From the NCBI GenBank assembly GCA_032622095.1, contig CP136069.1, forward strand, positions 43,500,194 through 43,564,193: 64,000 bases of DNA. Reading direction: 5' to 3'. A program made the translations under genes and the position numbers. Within the stretch, counting starts at the first letter, position 1; each line of letters begins with the position of its first letter. Below the pieces are notes generated by a model that saw only the letters and a list, made by a program, of their open reading frames with translations, ran no database searches and was not told where the DNA came from. Below are positions 45,656 through 57,713 of this stretch, one piece after another. The stretch is from Siphonodentalium dalli (Eukaryota > Mollusca > Scaphopoda > Gadilida > Siphonodentaliidae).

Positions 45656-47065
45656 CTGACGCCCACCCAACAATACCTCCTACGTGGACCCCCTAGATGG
45701 ACAAAACGGAAAAACGTTTGTCCTGAAACTGTCTCCCCATGGGTCATTGAAGACTGTTTAGGATTTTAGTGTAGTTGGTTCTCTCTCTTATTATTTCAGA
45801 CACTCTCCCCACAAAACCTCCTACATGGACCCCCTAGATGGACAAAACGGAAAACAAATTTTCTCCTGAAACTGTCTCTACATGGGTCAATGAAGACTGT
45901 TTAGGATTTTAGTGCAGTTGGTTCTCTCTCTTATTCTTTCAGGCACTCACACCACAACAGCTCATACATGGACCCCCTAGATGAACAAAACGGAAAACGT
46001 TTGTCCTGAAACTCTCTCCCCATGGGTCATTGTAAGACTGTTTAGGATTTTAGTGTAGTTGGTTCTCTCTCTTATTATTTCAGACACTCTCCCCACAAAA
46101 CCTCCTACATGGACCCCCTAGATGGACAAAACGGAAAACAAATTTTCTCCTGAAACTGTCTCTACATGGGTCAATGAAGACTGTTTAGGATTTTAGTGCA
46201 GTTGGTTCTCTCTCTTATTCTTTCAGGCACTCACACCACAACAGCTCATACATGGACCCCCTAGATGAACAAAACGGAAAACGTTTGTCCTGAAACTCTC
46301 TCCCCATGGGTCATTGAAGACTGTTTAGGATTTTAGTGTAGTTGGTTCTCTCTCTTATTATTTCAGACACTCTCCCCACAAAACCTCCTACATGGACCCC
46401 CTAGATGGACAAAACGGAAAACAAATTTTCTCCTGAAACTGTCTCTACATGGGTCAATGAAGACTGTTTAGGATTTTAGTGCAGTTGGTTCTCTCTCTTA
46501 TTCTTTCAGGCACTCACACCACAACAGCTCATACATGGACCCCCTAGATGAACAAAACGGAAAACGTTTGTCCTGAAACTCTCTCCCCATGGGTCATTGA
46601 AGACTGTTTAGGATTTTAGTGTAGTTGGTTCTCTCTCTTATTATTTCAGACACTCTCCCCACAAAACCTCCTACATGGACCCCCTAGATGGACAAAACGG
46701 AAAACAAATTTTCTCCTGAAACTGTCTCTACATGGGTCAATGAAGACTGTTTAGGATTTTAGTGCAGTTGGTTCTCTCTCTTATTCTTTCAGGCACTCAC
46801 ACCACAACAGCTCATACATGGACCCCCTAGATGAACAAAACGGAAAACGTTTCTCCTGAAACTCTCTCCCCATGGGTCATTGTAAGACTGTTTAGGATTT
46901 TAGTGTAGTTGGTTCTCTCTCTTATTCTTTCAGGCACTCACACCACAACATCTCCTACATGGACCCCCTAGATGAACAAAACGGAAAACGTTTCTCCTGA
47001 AACTCTCTCCCCATGGGTCAATGAAGACTCTTTAGGATTTTAGTGTAGTTGATTCTCTCTCTTAT
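45656..47065 (+). repeat. 141/143-bp dimeric tandem array, 10 units
   Basis: GGACCCCCTAGATG recurs with spacings 141, 143, 141, 143, 140, 143, 140, 143, 141. Odd units read CACAAAACCTCCTACATGG, even units CACAACAGCTCATACATGG, so the array expanded as a dimer of about 284 bp. Units 2-10 each begin after GTTCTCTCTCTTATTNTTTCAG, a strong 3'-splice-site-like tract. Two units (donors at 46032 and 46882) also have ATT-GTAAGA after 89 bases; the others read ATTGAAGA or CAATGAAGA. Every frame has stops, so it is not coding as it stands. Confidence 0.9.
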
Positions 47066-47664
47066 TTTATTGATCATGCAGACGTACGCTGCCGAGAGCG
47101 ATTTGTGATTCTAACACTCGATGCAGAAGCTTCGCTAGCTGCTTCGTAACAACGAGGCTACATGGCACTCTAATTACAGGATCGCGATGAGGATCACGAA
47201 ACAGACAACGTGACTCACTCGTGTCACCTTGTCGCCTGAAGCGTTCTACTGTCAACGAGAAATACACGCTCACATCCGCTCTGAAAATTAGCTTTCAAGT
47301 TATCTCATTATCCGCATGCTAACCCCATGTATCTATGTCGAGCAGCGCCGATAAAGAGCTATTTGCTAGCAAAACATAACGCTCTTCATATATATTATTG
47401 AGCAACAGTATAACAAATGTACAGATCCTGGCATAGGCGCTGGGTGTTGCATTGAATCGCGTTCGTAAATTCAATGTGGGTGACACATTAATTATTAGAC
47501 TGTTCGTTGTTCTAGTGATTGTGGCCGAATACCAAATATATAGATGTCAACACGTCATGCACAACTCCTAACTGTGTTTACCTAATTCTCAATATGGCAA
47601 TCCTAATGTGTACTATATACAGCAACTGAATTTGTGTTTATATTTGCTAATTTCAGTTCACTTG
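47066..47664. other. no recognised feature
   Basis: A (47340-47400) pair of AAAGAGCTATTT/ AACGCTCTTCAT words recalls family A. No gene. Confidence 0.35.
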
Positions 47665-48203
47665 AGTTATTAGATCATGTCATGAATCTCTACTCTGGCT
47701 AACGCCCGTAGATATCATATTCCACCAGTACAAAACCTGGGAACTTTTTGAAGTTTTGACAGGGAACCTTATAAAGTCACCAAAAAAAACGCAAGGAATA
47801 TATTTCTTAGTTATTATTTGTTCCTTAATAATATACTTCACTGTACGTGAAGGTCCCAACTAGAATGTCCCGATTTAAGTGACGTTGTGAGCAATTTGCT
47901 TTGCGTCGCTTACAATTATGGAATTTCTCCTGGGTAATTAATTCGATGTTTATTGCTTTTTCGGCTCACAATAGTCACAGCAAAGCATGCAATTTCCAGT
48001 TGGGACCTTCGATCACATATACAGTAAAGTTCATTATCAAGGAACATGTAATAACTAAGACATATATTCCCTGCGTTATTTTTTCGACTTTATAAGGTTC
48101 TCTGTCAAAACTTCAAAAAGTTCCCAGATTTTGTACTGGTGGAATATGATCTCTACGGGCGTTAGCCAGAGTAGAGATTCATGGCATGGTCTAGTGAGTT
48201 ATA
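47665..48203. mobile_element. 540-bp foldback element, near-perfect arms
   Basis: CATGAATCTCTACTCTGGCT and AACGCCCGTAGATATCATATT at the left are mirrored by AATATGATCTCTACGGGCGTT and AGCCAGAGTAGAGATTCATG at the right. The match continues inward through AACTTTTTGAAGTTTTGACA and GGTCCCAACT to a short loop near 47930. Non-coding. A fragment of the same family is at 20386-20432. Confidence 0.85.
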
Positions 48204-49926
48204 TAATAAATAAACCACCAAAACGAAATTTCCAAATTTAATATAAGTATGTGTGTACTGTATTACCCAGAGTATCCGGAAAATTCACCTCACCCATAGA
48301 AACCTGTATGTGTGGTCACACATAGAAACATGTATGTTTGGTTGAGGTGAATGTTTCACCAGCCTGTGACAACAACCCATGACACTTTTAGTTAGCGCCC
48401 CAATGGTAGGCAAACGACCACTATTGACTATCTCTCCCTCGTAATATATATTATATTCATGGATACACTAACTCAGTATGGATGTTCATAGATTCGATTT
48501 CAGGTTGAAAAGTTTAAATGTTAGTCATCAAGTAATCTACTAAATTTTCGTCTCAGCGATCTTTGCATGAAACACACGGGTACCCTTGTCATATTACTGC
48601 AGATAACCGACCGTAAATGGTGGGTTATCATCCCAGTATAGCTTCTAAATTCTTGGAGTTCGAGTTTATTGTGATTTATTAATTCAAATCTCTTTCTTCA
48701 GAAGATCCAATTCGAGACCAATTAGGAGCCAATCCCGTCTTCTGCTTAACTAGACCCCGGCTATACGTCGCTTCAGTGCAACCAAGCCAGTAGTAAGTCT
48801 CAAGGCAAAACTATTGCTGGGCTCGTTCCTAGCGCTCGCCTTCTCTATGCTAAGGCTCAACGTTCCGGTATGTCGTGTAGTTGGACGGAATAGTGAGCGG
48901 ATTGAATGAGCCAGATACGAGACTAAAATATTGCCGGCCTAATTTTAGTAGGCGTCGTGACGTATTAATTCCAATAGGAAATCGGGGGATGCCCTGCTTT
49001 ACATATGATTGTAAACAATGTAACTCGGACTGAGCTCCATTTATGAAAAACAACGATAAATAGGCATTCACAAAGATACATGAAATATTTTGCCAACAAT
49101 ATATCTATGTTCAGAGAATCATTGTTAAGTTTTTGGGTTCTTTCAGTCAGTCATTTATTGCTTTCAGAATCGATTGACGGAAACCCAAAAAGTTGGATAG
49201 CAACGGGGATGCTCTTTTCTGGTTTGTTGGTTGGTTGGGGAATTTCTCGCATGACGTCATTTGCCAAATGGCGGATTTAATGTCCTGCATGGTCTCTCAT
49301 GGCGGCGAATAATGACAGAGCGTCATGGAGCCAGCGTCTAGTCTAGTCTTCTGCTAGTCGTCTATCTCTTGAATGTCAACGCTGTCAAAGGGGAACAATC
49401 ACTTCCGCCAAGAAAATTAGCTTCCCCATTATCTCATTAACAACATGTGATTGTCGGAACAAACTCACGAGACACACAGACTACGCATCGGATGTGTTTT
49501 ATAGCTAGCACCACATGATCAATCTTGCACCACAGACATTCGACAGAGCAATATTGTCGACGAATTTACCTACGGCTGTCTCGTTGTGTACCTCGTCTTG
49601 GAACGGCGGTGCCCAACAGTTTTACCAACATACATGTAGATACTATATATTGATACTGGATCCAATAGTAGCTACAGCCCAGAAAGGGTTCCAGGTTACT
49701 ATACATGTACATGTAAATCAATGGACTCAAACCTTTCAAATTTCCCAACATTTCCTCGCGGAAATTCGTACATAATCCTGCATAATCGACATATAATGTC
49801 AAATAGGTACATAATGTGATTATTTGATTATTTAAGCAGATAATGAATCCTTACCCGTTATTTCGTTTTACACATGTTAAAGAGCGTACACCTGAAATGT
49901 CGCGAGTTGGCTTATTTATGTTTATG
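48204..49926. other. no recognised gene; small hairpin
   Basis: ATTCACCTCA and TGAGGTGAAT (48284-48352) bracket two copies of ATAGAAAC-TGTATGT. Frames at 48850-49802 have no known domain. Nothing else supportable. Confidence 0.35.
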
Positions 49927-50033
49927 TCATAATCTGCTTAGAATCGCCTCATTATGAGTCGACAATGTGACTAATATGTACTTATTTTCAGCACATTGTC
50001 GATTCAAAATGGGGCGATTCTAAGCAGATTATC
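49927..50033. repeat. hairpin, about 107 bp
   Basis: ATAATCTGCTTAGAATCGCC then GTCGACAATGTG return as CACATTGTCGATTC then GGCGATTCTAAGCAGATTAT. Flanking AAGCAGATAAT and AAGTAGATAAT words may mark the outer ends of a larger MITE (49845-50075). Confidence 0.7.
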
Positions 50034-51435
50034 TACATTCACCTAAAACATGTTGTATAATAAGTAGATAATGTTCTGGTTTTCGAGAGAACAGGCTGAA
50101 TTTCCAGCTTCGAGGAACTGATATACATGTATCTTTGAGGTTGGAACAATTTTCCACCTCAGCGCCATCCCGCACATCAACCTTAGAAACAATCGGATAT
50201 CGTATCGAAAACGGCTATTAAATTTCCTGTTTACGCTTCAATGGCGGGGAGAATAAAAGTTTCCTGGGCGATTGCGTAAAGTGTACATATTAACTAGATT
50301 ACGATATTACGCGAGAAGCAATAGTTTTCTTTATAATTCGTCTTTATTGGCCGAGTTCGGAGATGAGTGTAAGATAAATATGCCATCAGCATAATGACGG
50401 AATATTTGGTCCCGGATTAAGTGCTGCGTTAGTGTTAGCAACACGTCCTCGGGCTCATTCTTTCATCCACGCCGTTGTGTTGTGGTGTTAGAAAAGGGTC
50501 TCGATTGCATGACATGTCTGCGCATAACACCGATATCGCACAGTTCGGGAGCAGTAAATTGCACGATCTCTGTTGACAATTTCGGAGGGAAGAGCTGCGT
50601 CGGCCCCTCCTATATATATATATATATATATATAGTGTTTCAGGAGTCCTGTCGATTGCACTCAACCCCATGACAGTCTGGATAAAGTTGCGAATAGCGG
50701 AATAATAATTTTTCTTTCTATGCACACAAATCTATGTCTTATATATGATGGTAATTAGATATATCTGTAGAATAAGTGTTGTTCTATACTGTGTGCCGCG
50801 AAAATATAGACAGGTGGCTATATTAAAATAGGTTAGACTATCACCCCTGGTCAATTAAAGAAAGTCATTCTCACATTTGACCCTCGATTATAAATAATTT
50901 GGGGTATTGTTTCAATGAAAATATATAGCTTCAAGCAATATAGGTCCAAGAGTGATCCGATAATCATATTCATAACAACGGTCTTAAGTGCGCATTAATC
51001 TCTCTGAGTGTCAAGGGAAATCGGAATAGAGTTTTAGCTGATTTGGGCTTCCATACAACATCGATCTTGTTCAGTAGACGAATATCAACACTTAAAAATA
51101 AGACACATCAGTCTGGAAGCTTGTAGACAATTGCATTGCCAAACTATCAAATATATTTACCACTTGGTTCAATGAACGTGATCCAATACTCATTTATGTC
51201 AACACTATATATGTAATGTTCCAAATACTCAAATATAACATTGATTTATTGCTAATAGCTCCCGTGGCGTCTTGATCACCAAACGGTACCACAACAACTA
51301 TTTATTGAAAGTGAGAAATGTTCGACTGATTGTCTAATAGCAATATACATGTGTATACTGTGTACTGAAGATTGTGAATTAGAAATATATCAAAGATCAA
51401 TCTCAAACTATCTTCAATGTGAAATTCCCTGCTGC
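50034..51435. other. no gene; (TA)n microsatellite and a stray element end
   Basis: A (TA)n run of about 22 bases ends at 50632. GACTATCACCCCTGGTCAA at 50837 is an isolated terminal sequence of the 51757 foldback family. No credible gene. Confidence 0.4.
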
Positions 51436-51713
51436 TACAGTTATGCCCTGTGCCAATGCATTCTCTTATATATGCGAGTCGACCATAGGTCGCCTCGCAT
51501 ATATAAGAGAATGCATTCTTTAACAATTTAATAATTTTTTCTTACATTTTTTAACAATTTTTATAATATTTTTCTACATTCTTTGACAGTTTTATCATTT
51601 TTAATATGTGTTAAGCCAATGCATTCTCTTATATATGCGAGGCGACCTATGGTCGACTCGCATATATAAGAGAAAGCATTGGCACAGGGCCGTTCTGTTG
51701 GGTAAAGGGTTAA
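51436..51713 (+). mobile_element. TTAA MITE, CCCTTTACCCAACA-ended, left-truncated
   Basis: The right end TGTTGGGTAAAGGGTTAA (TTAA 51710-51713) is intact. Two hairpin copies (about 51450-51516 and 51614-51681) surround an AT-rich centre. Homology on the left starts at CTACAGTTATGCCCTG, so the left terminal repeat is lost. Confidence 0.8.
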
Positions 51714-51756
51714 GAAGGCACACCATTTGCTCGTATTCACCGATTGGGTTTATATA

Positions 51757-52279
51757 TAGTCACCCCTGGTCAAGTGGTCCTGCTAATATGCTATGATGCG
51801 GTTGAGTCCTGCTGAATTGCTATGATGAGGGCAAACTGATGCTGTTAACAAAAAGTACCGTTATATGTTTTTAATTTGTAGTTTTCGCGGTGTTCCGATA
51901 ATCTGAACTTATCCAGGAAAAGCCGTTATGCGTATTAAACATTCAAAAACATATTTATTGCGAAATACTTTTAATACTGGTTGTATTAGTTGTTGAAAAT
52001 CGACTATAATCAAGATTACTTTTCGCGTCGTTTTAGAAACACCAGCGCAGGCATTATTATACTTTTCAAAAATATACATGTTCTTGAATGTTTCATACGC
52101 ACATTGGTTTTGTTCTCAAATCGCTCGGATTAGCCAAACACCGCGAAAATTCCAACTTTAGAAAATATAACGGTACTTTTTCGTAACGTCATCAGTTTGC
52201 ACTACCCGCATCATAGCAATTCAGCAGGACCACCAGCATCATAGCATATTAGCAGGACCACTTGACCAGGGGTGATAGT
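51757..52279. mobile_element. foldback element, CACCCCTGGTCAAGTGG-ended
   Basis: CACCCCTGGTCAAGTGGTCC and TATGCTATGATG at the left are mirrored by CATCATAGCATA and GGACCACTTGACCAGGGGTG at the right; within each arm, TGCTATGATG is duplicated. Non-coding, 523 bp. A diverged right half lies at 57231-57522. Confidence 0.8.
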
Positions 52280-53175
52280 CTAGACGGTTTATACTGGGCG
52301 AGGCTCAAAGCGAAGCTATCATTGGTCGTCGATCGGATAGCCATTGACGCGCTATAGGATCAACCAATCAAAGGGGGTTTGACTACGACTGTTGATTGCC
52401 GTTACATAAACACCTTCGCATATAAGTACTTGCTTGGTTCATATTAATTATGAGCAATCGTGGGGAAAGGTCGTGGAGCGAAATATTCCACTGGCAAAAG
52501 GAACGGTTATTTACGTGCCAACGTCCCGATTCTGGAATATAAGGAGACGGGAAGTTTCCACCAGCCCAAGTATATATATCCAACACCTACTCCGCAGAAA
52601 GATTCAGTCCCAGTCTCTATCGCTATGCGGCTTGTATCCAGCAAGTGTTAACGATTTAGTCGTGTGGTCGTGCCTATTGACAACTGGCAAATCTGATAGA
52701 TTTGGGTTAATCATATCGATGATAGTATGTGTCGTGAACGCTATCGAATGTACATTGTGCGTTCAGCCGTTACCAAATAAACTACCCGGTTTATAGAATA
52801 AACCGGTTTATAGAATAAACCCAGTTGGTGAATACGACCCCTAACGTTTGGAAACTACTTTAATAGTTTGACGATTACGTAGGATGAAAAGAGCCACCGT
52901 CTAACTGTTGCAACTTCTACCTTCTAGCAAGCAAACTGCTGTTATCCTATCTGTATCAACGAACACTATATCTCATCGGGGATGCAGGTCCCACGACGCA
53001 TGTACTCCTTGTCATAGGTAGCGGGTCATGCCATCCGCTTTTAATGGATATAGGAAATACCAATATAACGTAAATGGGGTCGAATTGCAGGCTTTCGTTT
53101 AATCAGCTGATTGTTATTGCCCTGTGATCGCATTGCCACTCCGTCTGATCAGCAGGCTGAGTCTCTCTGTGATGG
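52280..53175. other. no recognised gene
   Basis: A 120-codon plus-strand frame (52434-52796) has no known domain and overlaps an opposing open frame. AAACCGGTTTATAGAATA is duplicated at 52786-52820. Confidence 0.35.
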
Positions 53176-54425
53176 GAGATAACGTCATCTGATATAATAA
53201 AACCGTGCATCATAATCTCACTGTCAATCCACCTAGTCGATATGTAAACTCTCCCGGGATAGCGCCATGTGGCTCGGGGTATGAGTGAATTAAGGGAGCA
53301 ATAATAAGGCTTTTAAATGATCATAAAGCTCTGTTTGATGTTATGCCATTTATACTAGTCTGTCATCAGTGTTGGGAGTTTAGTGTCAGAATCAGCCATG
53401 ACCAACTCATGTCTATAAATTAATCAACAAATACGGTCGGCTAAAAGCCTACATAATTGATCAAAAGAATCTTTGATACTTCCACAATAAAACATGTTTT
53501 TTTATTGTTTGTTTTCCGTATTGAACTTGTTTTCGGCCGGCAAACATTGATATATCTGTGTGATTTAGAACGTACTGTTTCCAATTGTAAACCATACGAC
53601 ATGAGTTATATTTAGTTTATTTCTGACAAACTCACCGACACTCCGATTCAGAGGATGAGCCTCTGAGATAACGTCATTTGATATCAAACCGCGCAGCCTA
53701 ATCTCACCTTCAATCCACGTAGTCGATATGTAAAATCTACCGGGATAGCGCCATACGGCTTTGAAATTAGTGAATTAAAGGAGCAATAATAAGGCTTTTA
53801 AATGATCATAAAGCCCTGTTTGATGTTATACCATTTCTCCTAGTCTGTCATCAGTGTTGGGAGTTTAGTGTCAGAATCAGTGGTGATGAGCTCACGTGGA
53901 CTTGGCCACTTAATGCGCGATGCTGGAATGCAAATTACAACAGAGCTCCGCTCTGTAGTCGATAAATAAATCAACAAATACGGTCGGCTAAAAACCTACA
54001 TATTAATTGGTCAAAATAATCATTGATGCTTCCACATAAAAACATAGTTTTTTGTTTTGTTTTGTTTTTCTTTTCTCATTGACTTTTTTCGGCCGGCAAA
54101 CTTTGATATATCTATGATTTAGAACAAACTCTTTCAATTGTAAACCATACGACATGAGATATATTTAGTATATTTTTAACATACCCACCGACACTAAATT
54201 CCAGATGATGAGCCTTTGAGATAAGCGTCATTTGATTTGAAACCGTGAGCCTAATGTCACTGTCAATCTACGGGATAGTGCCGTACGGCTTATGGGATAA
54301 GTGAATGAATGGATGGAACAATAATAAGGGGTTTAAATGATCATTAACATTAAAGCCCAGTTTGAATTTATGTCATTTCTACTATGTTGACTATCAGTGC
54401 TGATGGTTCAGAGTCAGAGTCATAA
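53176..54425 (+). repeat. degenerate tandem triplication, about 490-550 bp
   Basis: GAGATAACGTCAT(C/T)TGAT at 53176 and 53665 and GAGATAAGCGTCATTTGAT at 54218 start three direct copies that share CAATAATAAGGCTTTTAAAT, GGGAGTTTAGTGTCAGAATC and TTTCGGCCGGCAAAC. Copy 2 carries an extra 70 bp or so around 53890-53960; copy 3 is incomplete. Confidence 0.8.
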
Positions 54426-55524
54426 TGATGGAACATATTATATAAACAATAATACAAATATAAAAACATGGGGTATAAACTGCGTGTATGATTTACAGTT
54501 ACCACCATTTACTATATATAATGCCACGTGTACATAAATGATATATGCAATAATCACATCACACGATGATTCTCGCAGAACGAGATATATATATTTGACT
54601 ATGTAGAAGCTCGGTATTCTTTGTTTAAATTGATGTTTCGTTTCGACAGAAATGACATGAACATATTTGTATGACCATGTGAATTTTCAGTACAATAAAA
54701 CTTTAGTCTCAGTATTAATGGGCAAGGTTGAATTAATGATATATAAGTCACAGTGTGACTTGTGTTCTGACTAGTATTGTGTCTCGTGTGTGAGTTAGTG
54801 GGTAATGTATTTTGTAAGAATTCCCAATGGTTTCGTGTGTTATGCCATAATAAATTGTGTATTATTTATCAGTTCATTTGCACTTTCGGAATATCAGAGT
54901 ACCTATCCATCGAAAGTACCAGTATACATGTAGTAACACTTCCACTATAGTATTAGTTGAATGAAATATATCTTGGTTGCCTCCACCGATTCAATCGTCA
55001 CCGTCGTCGATTCGGCTTACCGATCTCAGACTCGTCTATACATAATCACATTATTGCCGACGGACTACTTTTTATTTCAATATCCCGATGGTTGCCGGGG
55101 TCGAACGAAGTATTTTTCGCCTGGGAATTCCCAATCCAATCGCACTGTTTGTATTTCTCCATTCGTGTAACAAGTTTCATCAATGATAATGGATAATGAT
55201 ATATGACTAGTGAATATGTTTCAAATTCCGTCGTGTTTCATTTGCGAAAACGTTACAACACTACATAATGCTTCGATTGGAGTAAAATCCTATAAACACG
55301 ATAGCTTTGACAAACTCAATGACATTGCTGGTATTGACATTAATTTTGAGTCGTAACTATAAACTTTGCCAAACCTGTATAAGTCAGGTAGAGACATTCC
55401 ACCTATTCCAGACCCGATTGAAATGTGTATGCCAAAGTCAACATTACAAACTATCAGAAAATGTTAAGAATAATAGGAAAACGGCTAACACTCCAAATAT
55501 GAGAGCTTTCCGATGAATGGCAAC
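54426..55524. other. no recognised gene (1.1 kb)
   Basis: Frames at 54957-55196 are open in two registers without known motifs. No repeat partner found. Confidence 0.35.
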
Positions 55525-55606
55525 AAGCCATATTTCCGACTAAATCCTGAAAAGTTACCCATAATTCTGCTGTGGTTCAGAAGTCGATTATTTAGGGCAT
55601 TACTGT
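55525..55606 (+). repeat. dispersed repeat, partner of 6721-6797
   Basis: TTTCCGACTAAATCCTGAAA, ATAATTCTGCTGTGG and GGGCATTACTGTA occur in the same order as at 6721. Confidence 0.6.
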
Positions 55607-55859
55607 AGGTGACAGACGTATTGTTGTACCGCCATCACACAGTCGAAGATGAGTGCTCGGAATATGAATATTCAGAAAGGCAAGGACATTCTCCAATATC
55701 ATATCACTGTGTGATGCCGAGTCTACAATCGGTGCAAGGAAGTCCGATTGTCTAGGTTAACATTGACTTCGTAATATATACAGTACTAGCCGATGTGTCC
55801 GACTTCGTCCGAGCTATTTAGGGATTTCTTTGTGATCGCCTACGTCTGGGCAGTATATA
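55607..55859. other. spacer; start of LINE-tail-like DNA
   Basis: From about 55785 the text GCCGATGTGTCCGACTTCGTC resembles the CCGGCTTCGCCCG-type heads common beside RTE/Penelope tails. Confidence 0.3.
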
Positions 55860-56640
55860 CAACGTCTGGATAAACTATTGTTCGATCGGTCCAGAAACAT
55901 GCATATATGAGGGTATATGAGCGAGGTCAAGGCCAAGGACACGGTGGCACGTGAATTTGGACCCCGCCAATATTGTTCCCGGGATCAAAGTAGGCCTACA
56001 TACCAAATTTGAGTCGGATCGGTCGAGTCCAGAACATGCCTATATGAGCGTATATGAGCGAGGTCAAGGCCAAGGAAACGGTCGTACGTGAATTGACCCG
56101 CCCATATTGTTCCCGGGATCAAAGTAGGCCTACATAACAAATTTGAATCGGATCAGTCGAGGTCCAGAAACATGCTTATATGAGCGTATATGAGCGAGGT
56201 CAAGGTCAAAGACACGGTCGCACGTGAAATTAGACCCGCCCATATTGTTCCCGGGATCAAAGTAGGCCTACATACCAAATTTGAGTCGGATAACTCGAGA
56301 TCCAGAAACATGCCTATATATGAGCGTATATGAGCGATGTCAAGGTCAAAGACACGGTCGCATGTGAAATTTGACCCACCCATATTGTTCCCGGGATCAA
56401 AGTAGGCCTACATACCAAATTTGAGTCGGATCGGTCGAGGTCCAGAAACATGCCTATATGAGCGTATATGAGCAAGGCCAAGGACACGGTCGCACGTGGA
56501 CCCGCCCATATTGTTCCCGGGATCAAAGTAGGCCTATATACCAAATTTGTGTCGGATCGGTCCAGCAGTTTTCGAGTCTATAACACACACATACATACAC
56601 ACATACAGACAGAAGTTCCAAAAAATATATCATAGACTAG
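55860..56640 (+). repeat. RTE-like tail repeated in tandem, 5 units
   Basis: GGGATCAAAGTAGGCCTACA recurs at 55981, 56115, 56253, 56393 and 56519 (spacings 134, 138, 140, 126). Each unit has CCAAATTTGAGTCGGATCGG and GAGCGTATATGAGCGAGGTC. The last passes into CAGTTTTCGAGTCTATAACA and ACAC/ACAGACAGA microsatellite, the style of RTE-clade LINE 3' tails (family inference from that ending). Open minus-strand frames here are repeat artefacts. Confidence 0.75.
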
Positions 56641-57230
56641 CAGATTAGCCCGCCACTGGCGGGATTGGTCACATGGCTTTGGTCGATCCATTAATTTTCG
56701 TTTTTCAAGGTAACCCCGTACGTCGCTGCCACCATTGATGCCCGAAATATCGCCCAAGGTCATTTGCGGGTACCCGTGTCAAGGTAATGTTGTGTGGACA
56801 AAATAACCGGACAAAACTATTTCCCGTCCCGAGTTGACCATACATAACAAATTCCACATCGATGTCACCGCTGACTACCGAGATATCGCCCAAGGTCATT
56901 TGTGGGTACCCGTTTCAAGGTCAAGGTCACCTCGGGCGGACAAACTGACCCGACGAAATTCTCCACCGTCCCTTGGAACCCCTAAGTACGAAATTTCGTA
57001 TCGATATCCCCAGTTTCCGAGACGGTCAAATGCCGTATATATTTTCACTAAAGTAGATAAACGCTCTTTAATAGCGACGCCTCATAGACAAACGCTCATT
57101 AATAATCACGCGATTAACCCATCAATCCATTACGGTGGCAGTTGAAGTGTGAAGGAGTGGTCGCACCCTTAGATAGGAAGTTTGGGCTCAATCGGTCGAG
57201 CCGTTTTCGAGTCTATAAAGGATATACACT
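56641..57230 (+). repeat. second RTE-tail-like block
   Basis: GATATCGCCCAAGGTCATTT and GGGTACCCGT occur twice (56746, 56882), and the block ends GGCTCAATCGGTCGAGCCGT then TTTCGAGTCTATAAAGG, again a LINE-tail ending. Probably an older relative of the array before it. Confidence 0.5.
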
Positions 57231-57522
57231 GTGAAATATTTTAATAATGTGTTGGTTGTTGCATGCAAACCGACTACAATCAAGTTAACTATTCCTGTGG
57301 TTGTTTAAAGCACCAGCGTAGTCATTATTAAAATATTCTACAATATATATTATCTTGATTGTTTTATACACATACTGGCTTTTTCTCAACTCACCGAAAT
57401 TATCCAAACACCGCGAAAATTACAACTTTCGAAAAATTAACGGTAATAACAGGATCATAGCAATACAGCACGATCAACAAATAGCACAGCAAATTACCAC
57501 ACCACTTAACTAGGGGTGATTA
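57231..57522. mobile_element. half copy of the 51757 foldback family
   Basis: CCAAACACCGCGAAAATTACA, GATCATAGCAATACAGCA and CACTTAACTAGGGGTGAT follow the right half of 51757-52279 in order; the left end is missing. Confidence 0.6.
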
Positions 57523-57713
57523 CGATGTGTAGCTGACCAGGAATATTACATACTTTCATATTCACCAATCGTCAGTCAAATGTTAGTCGCCTTCGGTGGC
57601 CCATTGAACAACATCTCTGATCACAGTTGGTTCATTAACGATCCGATATATCACACTTAAACAGAATGATTTATTACTGGGCGTCTGAGTACTAGACGGT
57701 CCAAGGCAACCGG
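57523..57713. other. no recognised feature
   Basis: Short spacer. Confidence 0.4.

Noticed and set aside
56153-56544. Two 76-codon minus-strand frames sharing VCRPTLIPGTIW
   Set aside because: The repeated peptide is produced by the 138-bp tandem LINE-tail array.
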